Shown here: in pieces, positions 1 to 6,145 of the stretch | How positions within the stretch are numbered: position 1 is the stretch's first letter | How the letters are laid out: every line of letters begins with the position of its first letter | NCBI GenBank assembly: GCA_002426275.1 | Contig: DIPB01000156.1 | Location: forward strand, 499-20,889 | Origin: Firmicutes bacterium UBA5499 | GTDB lineage: Bacteria; Bacillota; DTU084 | DNA length: 20,391 nt | Reading direction: 5' to 3' | Made by a program: the position numbers and the translations under genes | The notes under the pieces: generated by a model | Databases searched by the model: none | What the model was told of the DNA's origin: nothing | Seen by the model: only the letters and a program-made list of their open reading frames with translations

Positions 1-684
1 GGCAAGGGCTTTGCCATCGGCTCCGCAGCTCTCACTTCCCTGACCCTCATCGCCGCCTATCGGGATCAGGTGCTGCTGCTGGCCAAAACAAAGCACCTGC
101 CATTGGCCCTTGATTTGAGCATCCTCAATCCGCAGGTGTTGATCGGCCTTTTCATCGGCGGCATGCTGCCGTTCCTCTTCAGCGCCCTGACCATGAGCTC
201 AGTGGGCAAAGCTGCGGAAAAAATCGTCTTTGAGGTGCGAAGGCAATTTCAGGAAATCCCCGGGCTCATGGAAGGCACTGCCAAGCCGGATTACGCCGCC
301 TGCATTGATATCTGTACCCGTTCTTCTCTCCGGGAGATGATCCTGCCGGCTTTGATCGCCATCATCGCTCCTTTGGGAGTAGGGCTCCTGCTGGGCAGCG
401 AAGGCGTGATTGGCCTCTTGTCCGGCTGCACAGTCACCGGCTTTGTACTGGCCGTCATGATGGCCAATTCCGGCGGCGCGTGGGATAACGCCAAAAAATA
501 TGTGGAAGAGGGAAACTACGGCGGAAAAGGTTCGGCTGCCCATAAGGCCGCCGTGGTGGGAGATACTGTGGGGGATCCTTTTAAGGACACCGCAGGACCG
601 TCTTTGAACATCTTAATCAAACTGGTTTCCATGGTTTCGGTTGTCTTTGCTTCTCTGATTCTCATTAACTCTCTGCTGAAATAG
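1..684 (+). CDS. hppA: Membrane-bound ion-translocating pyrophosphatase, C-terminal part
   Basis: This is the C-terminal 227 residues of an integral-membrane pyrophosphatase, which couples hydrolysis of PPi to H+ and/or Na+ export. The reading frame is open to the left edge, so the 5' end lies outside the window. Visible hallmarks are [12 protein letters not shown] at the first residues, several hydrophobic helices, and the near-C-terminal block GGAWDNAKK followed by [20 protein letters not shown], which carries PPi/Mg-binding Asp and Lys residues. The first residue in view is Gly directly before KGFAIGSA. In the family, Gly/Ala here goes with K+-dependent enzymes and Thr with K+-independent ones, so a K+-dependent enzyme is inferred, but the second diagnostic residue is outside the window. 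The protein ends in a hydrophobic helix (ending INSLLK), as usual for the family. Family assignment is very secure; ion specificity is not determined. Confidence 0.96.
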   Translation, partial: GKGFAIGSAALTSLTLIAAYRDQVLLLAKTKHLPLALDLSILNPQVLIGLFIGGMLPFLFSALTMSSVGKAAEKIVFEVRRQFQEIPGLMEGTAKPDYAACIDICTRSSLREMILPALIAIIAPLGVGLLLGSEGVIGLLSGCTVTGFVLAVMMANSGGAWDNAKKYVEEGNYGGKGSAAHKAAVVGDTVGDPFKDTAGPSLNILIKLVSMVSVVFASLILINSLLK

Positions 685-690
685 CACAAA

Positions 691-737
691 CCCCGCGCTC
701 CTTTCATATAATGATTTGGATTAAAAAGGAGGCGGGG
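691..737 (+). terminator. Hairpin after hppA, possible terminator or RBS-masking structure
   Basis: CCCCGCGCTCCTTT (691-704) pairs with AAAGGAGGCGGGG (725-737), giving about 13 bp with a single bulged G at 697 and a 20-nt loop. No T-tract follows, so it is a weak candidate for an intrinsic terminator of hppA. The 3' arm contains the AAGGAGG ribosome-binding site (726-732) of the small ORF at 741, and the loop contains TATAAT (707-712). The pairing is seen directly; the function is inferred. Confidence 0.5.
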
Positions 738-740
738 CTC

Positions 741-830
741 ATGAAATTGCTCCAACTATTGCTAAATCCGCTCTTTAAACGCGCGGGGAAAACTTGCCTG
801 TTAATTTGGCTAAAGGGGCCTCGCCAGTAG
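741..830 (+). CDS. Possible 29-aa basic hydrophobic peptide, unknown function
   Basis: An ATG at 741 lies 8 nt after a full AAGGAGG Shine-Dalgarno sequence (726-732) and opens a 29-codon frame ending at TAG 828-830. The peptide begins [17 protein letters not shown] and ends [10 protein letters not shown]: two short hydrophobic runs with Lys/Arg between and after them, and no acidic residue. I do not recognise a family. A TATAAT at 707-712 could serve as a -10 box, but no good -35 is seen. The stop codon lies inside a perfect 8-bp inverted repeat (814-836). It could be a leader peptide, a small membrane peptide, or a chance ORF. The strong SD at optimal spacing is the main argument for translation. 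Confidence 0.3.
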   Translation: MKLLQLLLNPLFKRAGKTCLLIWLKGPRQ

Positions 831-836
831 GCCCCT
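814..836. terminator. Hairpin between small ORF and the minus-strand barrel gene
   Basis: AGGGGCCT (814-821) and AGGCCCCT (829-836) form a perfect 8-bp stem with a 7-nt loop. It directly abuts the stop codon (836-838) of the minus-strand gene to the right, and on the minus strand it is followed only by TTT and then mixed sequence. It is a plausible but weak terminator for that gene. It also covers the stop codon of the plus-strand small ORF. Confidence 0.45.
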
Positions 837-1912
837 CACTGACCTTGAGGAACGAGTTCCAGCTGGATGAGGTAGGGATCGGGCTCGTCCGTTCGCTCTC
901 CCACCTCGCAGCGCAGCACCAATTCCAGTTGGCCAAGCTTCTCGTGCCAGCGAAAGAGCAGCGAACGCTCCGCGAAGGCTTCGTCCCGCTGAAAAAAAGC
1001 CTGTCTGGTATCAGTATATCCCACGAAGAACTGTCTTCTACCCTCAAAAGACCTGACCAGGCCCACTCTGCTGCGGCCCAAAAGGTAATCGTACGCAGGC
1101 TGATAAGGATAACGCTGCAGCCGCCAAAGGTGAGAAACCTCAGTCTGCCAGCTGCGCGCAAGCCCTTCCAGCCTCAGCTCCCACTGTCTTTTTCTAGTAG
1201 CCGCCAAGACTTTCAGGGGATACTCCCTCTGCCAGCTCTCTCCTTTTAAAGAGATTTTCCAGCCTTGGCGAGGTTTGTAACTGCCTGCAAAAGCGACGGA
1301 ATCTCTCAAATAATCTTGCGCCGGCCAGAGCGGAAACATTTTCTCCGCCTGCTCCAACTGCATTTTGAATTGCCAGCGGCCGGCCTTCCCTTTGCCCCAA
1401 AGCTCCACCCCTCGACTTGAGCTTTGCGAGCTATAGCGGCTTTCCCTGGGGTAGGTTTTGAAGCCCTGGCCCAGCCGCCACGCCGCCTCCACAGGCAAAC
1501 TGGTTGTAAAGGAAACCTGCAGCCCATTTTCCCCTGTCAGATAGTTGCGCGCCTGCTGCCAGGGAAACTGCCTGCGCTCCAGAAGCCGGCTCCCAGTTAA
1601 ATTAAAGTCCGTGAACTGCAAGCCCACCTCTGCTGCCAACGTTTGAAAATGGTAATCATCCTGCCCCTGCCAAGGATATGACACTAAGCCGTCTTCGCCG
1701 CTTCCCGCGAAGCTGAGCCTGCCCCGCTGCCAGCGGGCGTCAAAATCCATCTTTGAGTATTTTTTGCCGTTTGGCTCCGCAGGCTCCGGCTCAGCCGGCT
1801 CTTCCGCCGCATGCTCGTCTTCCCAAAGCTTGTCCCACCACCACTGCTCTTCCTCCCAAAACGCCCCCGCACATGCACAAAAAAGCAACAGTAATGCGCA
1901 CAATACGCGCAT
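836..1912 (-). CDS. Exported protein with acidic N-terminal spacer and barrel-like body, unknown family
   Basis: A protein of 358 residues with no family I recognise. The start at 1912 is preferred over an ATG 13 codons upstream because it follows AAAGGGGTG at good spacing and begins directly with a signal peptide (MRVLCALLLLFCACAGA, likely cut before FWEEE). A Trp- and Glu-rich segment and an EPAEPEPAEP spacer follow (to about residue 47). The rest is a long series of alternating polar/hydrophobic strands rich in Trp, Tyr, Phe, Arg and Gln, with no transmembrane helix, ending QLELVPQGQ. This pattern resembles outer-membrane beta-barrels or long beta-sheet envelope proteins; that reading is inference. 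It is the last of three neighbouring minus-strand genes for exported proteins and has an apparent promoter of its own at 2192-2200. It may be specific to the lineage. Confidence 0.7.
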   Translation of the reverse strand: MRVLCALLLLFCACAGAFWEEEQWWWDKLWEDEHAAEEPAEPEPAEPNGKKYSKMDFDARWQRGRLSFAGSGEDGLVSYPWQGQDDYHFQTLAAEVGLQFTDFNLTGSRLLERRQFPWQQARNYLTGENGLQVSFTTSLPVEAAWRLGQGFKTYPRESRYSSQSSSRGVELWGKGKAGRWQFKMQLEQAEKMFPLWPAQDYLRDSVAFAGSYKPRQGWKISLKGESWQREYPLKVLAATRKRQWELRLEGLARSWQTEVSHLWRLQRYPYQPAYDYLLGRSRVGLVRSFEGRRQFFVGYTDTRQAFFQRDEAFAERSLLFRWHEKLGQLELVLRCEVGERTDEPDPYLIQLELVPQGQ

Positions 1913-1998
1913 GCTATTCACCCCTTTGGCAAAATTCGCATTATTAATCACGGAGGGCCTTATAATTATTTATTCGCCGCTGGGGGGGTGCCTTCCTC

Positions 1999-2010
1999 CC
2001 GCTCGAGCGG
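1999..2010. repeat. Perfect 12-bp palindrome in barrel-gene leader
   Basis: CCGCTCGAGCGG reads the same on both strands. It lies about 87 bp upstream of the start at 1912, inside the presumed untranslated leader. It could be a protein-binding operator or part of an RNA stem; nothing in the sequence decides between these. Confidence 0.4.
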
Positions 2011-2191
2011 TAAGTTTATTTAAGAGCGCCGGCAAAGATCAGCCTCACCGGAAGACAACTCTCAGCGCGGCTATTGCTTTCAGACTAAACTCTCTGGTCG
2101 CCAATGAAGCCCGCAGAGGCGTAAAACGGCAAGTCGAAATCATCTCTCTGCTGCCGACGAACTAACCAAAACTCAGAAAAGCGATCTTCGC

Positions 2192-2200
2192 ATTATAGCA
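2192..2200 (-). promoter_or_regulatory. Extended -10 promoter candidate for barrel-like gene
   Basis: On the minus strand TGCTATAAT matches the extended -10 consensus TGnTATAAT exactly. No good -35 is seen at 17 bp, as is common for extended -10 promoters. A start near 2185 would give an unusually long leader of about 270 nt to the gene starting at 1912. Confidence 0.5.
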
Positions 2201-2208
2201 TCCATACT

Positions 2209-2243
2209 GCAAGAGGCTGCCCCCAACCGGAACAGCCTCTTGC
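2209..2243. terminator. Perfect 11-bp hairpin after the CBM9 gene
   Basis: GCAAGAGGCTG (2209-2219) and CAGCCTCTTGC (2233-2243) pair perfectly around a 13-nt loop, starting 7 bp beyond the stop codon of the minus-strand CBM9-type gene. The minus strand has no T-run after it, while the plus strand has CGCTTCTTATTTC. The position argues for 3'-end formation or stabilisation of the CBM9 transcript, though it is not a canonical intrinsic terminator in that direction. Confidence 0.6.
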
Positions 2244-2249
2244 CGCTTC

Positions 2250-2921
2250 TTATTTCTTAAAAGTTAACGTCCCGTAATTGTCATTCGCATCAAACTTTCC
2301 GCCCCTGGGCCAGAGACTTTTATACTGACGGAGGGCATAACGTCTGCCAACTTTAAATTTCCAGATATCCCCTTCTTTAGGCACTGGCAACGGATTTTTA
2401 TCCAAAGGAATCCGGAATTCCGCTACCCACAAATCCGGATCGATTCCCGCTTTAACTTCGTAATTATACTGAAAGCCGCCCACATCTACGAAGTTACCAA
2501 ACTTCGTATCCGCTGGGTTGACAATGAAATGAACAGGTTGTGCTCCCTCGCCCGGAATGATATACAGCTCTACGGTATCGTCGTTATACCAATCCCATTC
2601 TCCGTCCTGCCGGCTCATGGATAACTCCATATCGTACTGATCTAGACAGGTTACAACCACGTAAAGAGCCATCCCGTCCCAGGCAACAGCAAATTTGCTC
2701 TGCACAGGAGCCGCCTTGTCGGTGTCATCGATCTCAGCCTCATAAAAGCCTGTGTAAAAAGGGACCTTCTGCCAATCGTCTGTTTCTCCATCGATCCAGA
2801 AACCGTCTTTGACAAATGGAGCCTGGACTGCGTCCGCGCCTTTGATTGGATCAGCTGCAAAGACAGCGCTGCTCGCCAGAAATATTGATACGGTCGCTAA
2901 GATAACCAGATACCTTCTCAT
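2250..2921 (-). CDS. Secreted CBM9/DOMON-like carbohydrate-binding protein
   Basis: A 223-residue exported protein. The ATG at 2921 follows GGAGG at 8 nt and opens a signal peptide (MRRYLVILATVSIFL, cut near AVFA-ADP). The mature part is essentially one family-9 carbohydrate-binding-like domain. Hallmarks in order are FWIDGETDDWQKVPF (about 41-55), the strand FAVAWDGMALYVVVTCLD (about 77-94), WDWYNDDTVELYI, WVAEFRIPLD (about 166-175), and a late Arg/Trp strand ending NYGTLTFKK. No catalytic domain is attached, so it probably binds a glycan or another ligand outside the membrane; these folds also occur as haem-binding domains in other proteins. It has its own promoter (3030-3059), so it need not depend on the peptidase gene upstream. 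Fold assignment is good; ligand is unknown. Confidence 0.85.
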   Translation of the reverse strand: MRRYLVILATVSIFLASSAVFAADPIKGADAVQAPFVKDGFWIDGETDDWQKVPFYTGFYEAEIDDTDKAAPVQSKFAVAWDGMALYVVVTCLDQYDMELSMSRQDGEWDWYNDDTVELYIIPGEGAQPVHFIVNPADTKFGNFVDVGGFQYNYEVKAGIDPDLWVAEFRIPLDKNPLPVPKEGDIWKFKVGRRYALRQYKSLWPRGGKFDANDNYGTLTFKK

Positions 2922-3029
2922 GAACTAATCCTCCTCTATCATTTTGATTGTTGGGCAACTGGCCAGAGCACAAAATCTCCCCTGCAATGTCATTTATTTG
3001 TATCGTTTTTATTTTTCACCTTTTGTTCT

Positions 3030-3059
3030 ATTATATCTCTATTTTAAAAGCATAGTCAA
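3030..3059 (-). promoter_or_regulatory. Sigma-A-type promoter for CBM9 gene
   Basis: On the minus strand TTGACT (3059-3054) and TATAAT (3035-3030) are separated by 18 bp, a near-consensus housekeeping promoter. Transcription would start near 3023, giving a leader of about 100 nt before the ATG at 2921. Confidence 0.7.
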
Positions 3060-3089
3060 GTATTAACTACTCTGGAAATTATTGACAAA

Positions 3090-5645
3090 TTATTGGTTAC
3101 GCAGCTCAAAATAAGCTTCCGGCGCCTTTCCTTGCGGGTAAACCAGACCCGCTACCAGTTCTCCCAATCCCGTGGACAGCCCAAGCTCAACGCCAAAACT
3201 CCGCTTCCAATCTGGAAGCCTTTCCCAAGCTGAGCCGAATTCTGCGAACAGCCTGGCTTTTAAGCTGTCTATGGGAAAATAATATCCTCTTTGAATAGTA
3301 ACTAAAGTCCTCTCTACTTCTCCGCGCGTCAGGACCGCATTGGCTCCGGCAAGGTCGGCAAAACCTGTCACAGGATGTTTATTCTCGGAAGGCAGCTTGC
3401 TGAAAGCTCCCTGAAGCGTAAAATTAAACTTGAAGCTATCCAGCCACAACCCTTGCCAACTGAAGGCAGCTTCCGCTATGGTGCTGCCCAGAGCCTGCCT
3501 GCGTTTATATCCTAAAGCGCCTTGCGCTTGCCATAGATCGTAACGGCTGTCGCGACCAGAGAGAGAATTAAAAGCCAGCCCTATTTTCCCTTGCTCCGCC
3601 GTGGAATCATGAGACAATTGTCCTGTTAGATGAAAATTGCTGTTAAGTTTGGCCGCAATGGGGTATTGCGCTGCCACGGCATAGCTTCCGGCACCAAGGG
3701 AGTCCCCTGTCGCCGAGAGCAGCGTCTCGGCAAAGCCGAATTTCTTTAAAACGGACAGCTCCACATTCGCCTTGGAAACCGGGACTACTTCCCAAAAAGC
3801 GCCCAGGTTCCAGGAAATGGTATTTAGGGCGTCGCTGCCTCCGGTCTTAAAGCCCCGAAAGTTTTCTAACGCCAAACCATTAGCTCTGGGATCCCAGAAG
3901 AGATCTGCCACCGGCAGCCAATAGCGGGGACTAGCGGAGCGCAGAGAGTCATACGAACTGGCTGCGAAGCTTGACTGCTCTTTTACGGGCGGCGCATATT
4001 TTTCCTTCGTGCGCTCGATCTTTTTCCAGGATCGCTCCTCCAATTTCATAGAAGCCAAATCATAACCGCGCGCTGAGAGGGAGACAAACGTCAGCTCATC
4101 GCCGTGGGGTGCCGGCTGGCGCGCCCCTGCGGGCAGATTTGTCACCTGAAAGTGGCTTCTTCCGTCTGTGGCATATATTTGCTCCACCCCGGACAGGTCG
4201 GAGGTATAAAGCAACCACTTTCCCCACCAACCGGGGGCTGATTCAATCGCCAGATCCTCCGTGAGGTAATCCAGAGAGCCGACTTTAAGATCAAAAAGCG
4301 CCAGATCCTGAAAGCCACCTTCCCGCCAAACCAGCAAAGCCATTTTTTTCTCTGCCGGGCACAGACGGGGCGAAGAATAACGAACTCCCTCTGTCGCCGG
4401 GAGGAGCACTCTCACTTTTCCCGCCGGATCTCTTGCTTCCACGGATGTTGACTGTCCTTGCCTCCTGACATAGTAGACGGTGCCGTCTTTGCCCCAGACA
4501 GGATCCGTGGCCCGCAAGCCCTGGGTTAACCGCCGCTCATTTTGCGCGGCCAGATCGTAGCAATATAAATCTGTGAAGATAGAATCGGGATTAACGTAAT
4601 CTGCTTTGGCATAGACCAAATATTTCCCGTCTGCGGACGGTACCGCGGGACTGTCAAGCTGTCCGAACAGCAGCTGCTTGTCAACGCCATCTTTCATCCG
4701 CACCCGCACAGAAGGCACATAGCTGCCCTGTGATGTCACATAATAAAGGTCGTCATGCAAAGACCGCTGGGGCCAAATTGTATTGCCGCCGCTTTCAGTC
4801 AGCCAGACAGCTTCTTCCCTTGGCGGCGAACCCAGCGCCAGACGCCACTCGCGCCATAACTCTTCCAGAGAGCTGCCGTATACTTCACTGAACGCCAGCT
4901 TGAAATCCAGATGCGGCTCTCCAAGTTCCCAAACAAGCTCCAGAAGTTTCTCCTCACCGTATTCTGCCGCTAAATATGATATAAACTGCGCCCCGTACAG
5001 ATAGGCGAAATTTTGCAGCGACGGCCAGGTCTGTCTGCTGAAATAACCGGACAATCGATCCGGAGAGAAAAATCTATCCGAGGAAGCTTCCGCCATGATT
5101 AGGGCCGTGTACTCTGGACTGTTAGCTCTCCCTCCGGAAGAAAATTTGCTCTCTTGATATATCGCATAGCCTTCAATAAACCAAAGAGGAGCGAACGCCG
5201 CCGGCAGAGTCAAATAGCTTGGAGCTTTGCCAAATAGTCCCCTCAGCATGCCCGCTGGACCGCGATTCTGATCCATTTGCAGGATATGTGTATATTCGTG
5301 GACCAAAAGATAAAAAATGGAATCAGAAACTCCGCCTGGAGCCGGTTCTGTCGCCAAATCTAGGACAATTCTATTTCGCGGAAAAACGCTGGCCGCTCCA
5401 TTGAAAAGATCTGTCTGCGTATTGAGCACCAGCTCCGTCTTTTCCGAGGGAAAGAAGTGATAAAATGGTATGACGAGCCTGTGCACTTGCTCCGCCCGCC
5501 GCAGAACTTCATTCGCTAAAGCGGCGTCTTCTTCTCTGAAGTGCAGCAAAAAATTGTCGCTTTCCATGGTTTGCCAGGCAAAACAGCGCGGAAGAGCAAA
5601 ACAAAAAAGCAAAAATGCGGTGATAGCTGCTATTTTCAATTTCAT
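3090..5645 (-). CDS. Exported zinc-peptidase / TolB-like propeller / C-terminal barrel-like protein
   Basis: An 851-residue multidomain exported protein. The start at 5645 is chosen because it opens a clear signal peptide (MKLKIAAITAFLLFCFALP, cut near RCFA-W); a further ATG 41 codons upstream would run into the CIRCE element and precede the signal sequence with a basic stretch. A gluzincin (peptidase MA-like) domain has HEYTH at 116-120 and the downstream Glu ligand in IEGYA (158). Repeats such as SPAVPSADGKYLVYA and TDPVWGKDGTVYYV (about 290-540) indicate a PD40/TolB-like beta-propeller. After a linker containing SPRYWLPV, residues about 580-851 are alternating amphipathic strands with TRGEVERTLVTIQRGYYFPI, resembling a surface-antigen/BamA-type barrel. 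The ribosome-binding site is weak. Zinc ligands are seen; the barrel and outer-membrane location are inferred. Confidence 0.85.
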   Translation of the reverse strand: MKLKIAAITAFLLFCFALPRCFAWQTMESDNFLLHFREEDAALANEVLRRAEQVHRLVIPFYHFFPSEKTELVLNTQTDLFNGAASVFPRNRIVLDLATEPAPGGVSDSIFYLLVHEYTHILQMDQNRGPAGMLRGLFGKAPSYLTLPAAFAPLWFIEGYAIYQESKFSSGGRANSPEYTALIMAEASSDRFFSPDRLSGYFSRQTWPSLQNFAYLYGAQFISYLAAEYGEEKLLELVWELGEPHLDFKLAFSEVYGSSLEELWREWRLALGSPPREEAVWLTESGGNTIWPQRSLHDDLYYVTSQGSYVPSVRVRMKDGVDKQLLFGQLDSPAVPSADGKYLVYAKADYVNPDSIFTDLYCYDLAAQNERRLTQGLRATDPVWGKDGTVYYVRRQGQSTSVEARDPAGKVRVLLPATEGVRYSSPRLCPAEKKMALLVWREGGFQDLALFDLKVGSLDYLTEDLAIESAPGWWGKWLLYTSDLSGVEQIYATDGRSHFQVTNLPAGARQPAPHGDELTFVSLSARGYDLASMKLEERSWKKIERTKEKYAPPVKEQSSFAASSYDSLRSASPRYWLPVADLFWDPRANGLALENFRGFKTGGSDALNTISWNLGAFWEVVPVSKANVELSVLKKFGFAETLLSATGDSLGAGSYAVAAQYPIAAKLNSNFHLTGQLSHDSTAEQGKIGLAFNSLSGRDSRYDLWQAQGALGYKRRQALGSTIAEAAFSWQGLWLDSFKFNFTLQGAFSKLPSENKHPVTGFADLAGANAVLTRGEVERTLVTIQRGYYFPIDSLKARLFAEFGSAWERLPDWKRSFGVELGLSTGLGELVAGLVYPQGKAPEAYFELRNQ

Positions 5646-5725
5646 AATAAGAAATTTCGCCGGCAGGCAGTTCTTTTCCTGCCTTGGCAGAGTTAACTTT
5701 CTTTGAAAAAATTTACCTATATCAC

Positions 5726-5753
5726 TTGACATTTTTTGGACGTTGACTATAAT
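5726..5753 (+). promoter_or_regulatory. Sigma-A promoter of groESL
   Basis: TTGACA (5726-5731) and TATAAT (5748-5753) are both perfect consensus hexamers with a 16-bp spacer. Transcription should start near 5760, at the left edge of the CIRCE element, so a bound repressor would block initiation. Confidence 0.9.
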
Positions 5754-5761
5754 AATATTTG

Positions 5762-5788
5762 TTAGCACTCACCTAACGAGAGTGCTAA
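5762..5788 (+). promoter_or_regulatory. CIRCE operator (HrcA-binding site)
   Basis: TTAGCACTC (5762-5770), a 9-bp spacer and GAGTGCTAA (5780-5788) match the CIRCE consensus without a mismatch; flanking G and C extend the arms to 10 bp. In Bacillota this inverted repeat is bound by HrcA, which represses chaperone operons until heat stress diverts GroEL. It lies between the promoter and the groES ribosome-binding site. It is also 117 bp upstream of the divergent peptidase gene start, so an effect on that gene is possible but unproven. Confidence 0.97.
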
Positions 5789-5828
5789 CAGCTACCTTGA
5801 CGATAAAATTGAAAAGGAGGTTGGAAAG

Positions 5829-6110
5829 ATGATCAAACCATTAGCAGACCGCGTTGTGGTCAAAGCTCTTCCCTCTGAGGAGACAACCAGCGGAGGAATC
5901 GTACTTCCTGACACTGCCAAAGAGAAGCCCCAAGAGGGCGAAGTGGTGGCAGTTGGCCCTGGCAAGCTTGGTGACAACGGCCAACGCATTGTCCCAGAGG
6001 TTGGGGTCGGTGACAAGGTCATCTACTCCAAATATGGCGGCACGGAGATCAAAATTGACGGTGTAGAATACCTCATTCTCCGCGAATCCGATATTCTTGC
6101 AGTTAGATGA
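5829..6110 (+). CDS. groES: Co-chaperonin GroES (Cpn10)
   Basis: A 93-residue protein of the usual GroES length, the heptameric lid of the GroEL folding chamber. It starts [11 protein letters not shown], has the flexible mobile loop around residues 16-33 ([18 protein letters not shown]) with the GIVLP stretch that contacts GroEL, and ends with [14 protein letters not shown]. The ATG at 5829 follows AAGGAGG by 8 nt. It is the first gene of a CIRCE-controlled groESL operon, 35 bp ahead of groEL, so heat induction through HrcA is expected. Confidence 0.98.
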   Translation: MIKPLADRVVVKALPSEETTSGGIVLPDTAKEKPQEGEVVAVGPGKLGDNGQRIVPEVGVGDKVIYSKYGGTEIKIDGVEYLILRESDILAVR

Positions 6111-6145
6111 GACTCAACAGATAAAACATAAGGGGGGGCATTAGA

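Larger units (their letters stand above)
1913..2249 (-). other. Intergenic region with probable long leader of the barrel-like gene
   Basis: These 337 bases hold no convincing ORF on either strand. On the minus strand they contain a hairpin (2209-2243), an extended -10 promoter candidate (2192-2200), and then about 270 nt of transcribed leader before the gene start at 1912. The leader includes a perfect 12-bp palindrome CCGCTCGAGCGG (1999-2010), a run of seven C on the minus strand (G at 1982-1988), and several GC-rich complementary patches. I compared it by eye with T-box, c-di-GMP, cobalamin, SAM and fluoride motifs and found no match. Confidence 0.4.

Noticed and set aside
1764..2165. Plus-strand 133-codon ORF across the barrel-gene start and leader
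   Set aside because: It overlaps the signal-peptide region of a well-supported minus-strand gene, has no ribosome-binding site, and its composition looks random.
1913..2200. T-box or known riboswitch in the barrel-gene leader (two AGAGAG strings on the minus strand)
   Set aside because: The conserved T-box TGGnACCGCG segment is missing and the downstream gene is not an amino-acid or tRNA-synthetase gene; other classes tested by eye also lacked their core motifs.
5646..5768. Longer start for the peptidase gene at 5768 (41 extra residues)
   Set aside because: It would place 41 residues before a clear signal peptide and start inside the CIRCE element.
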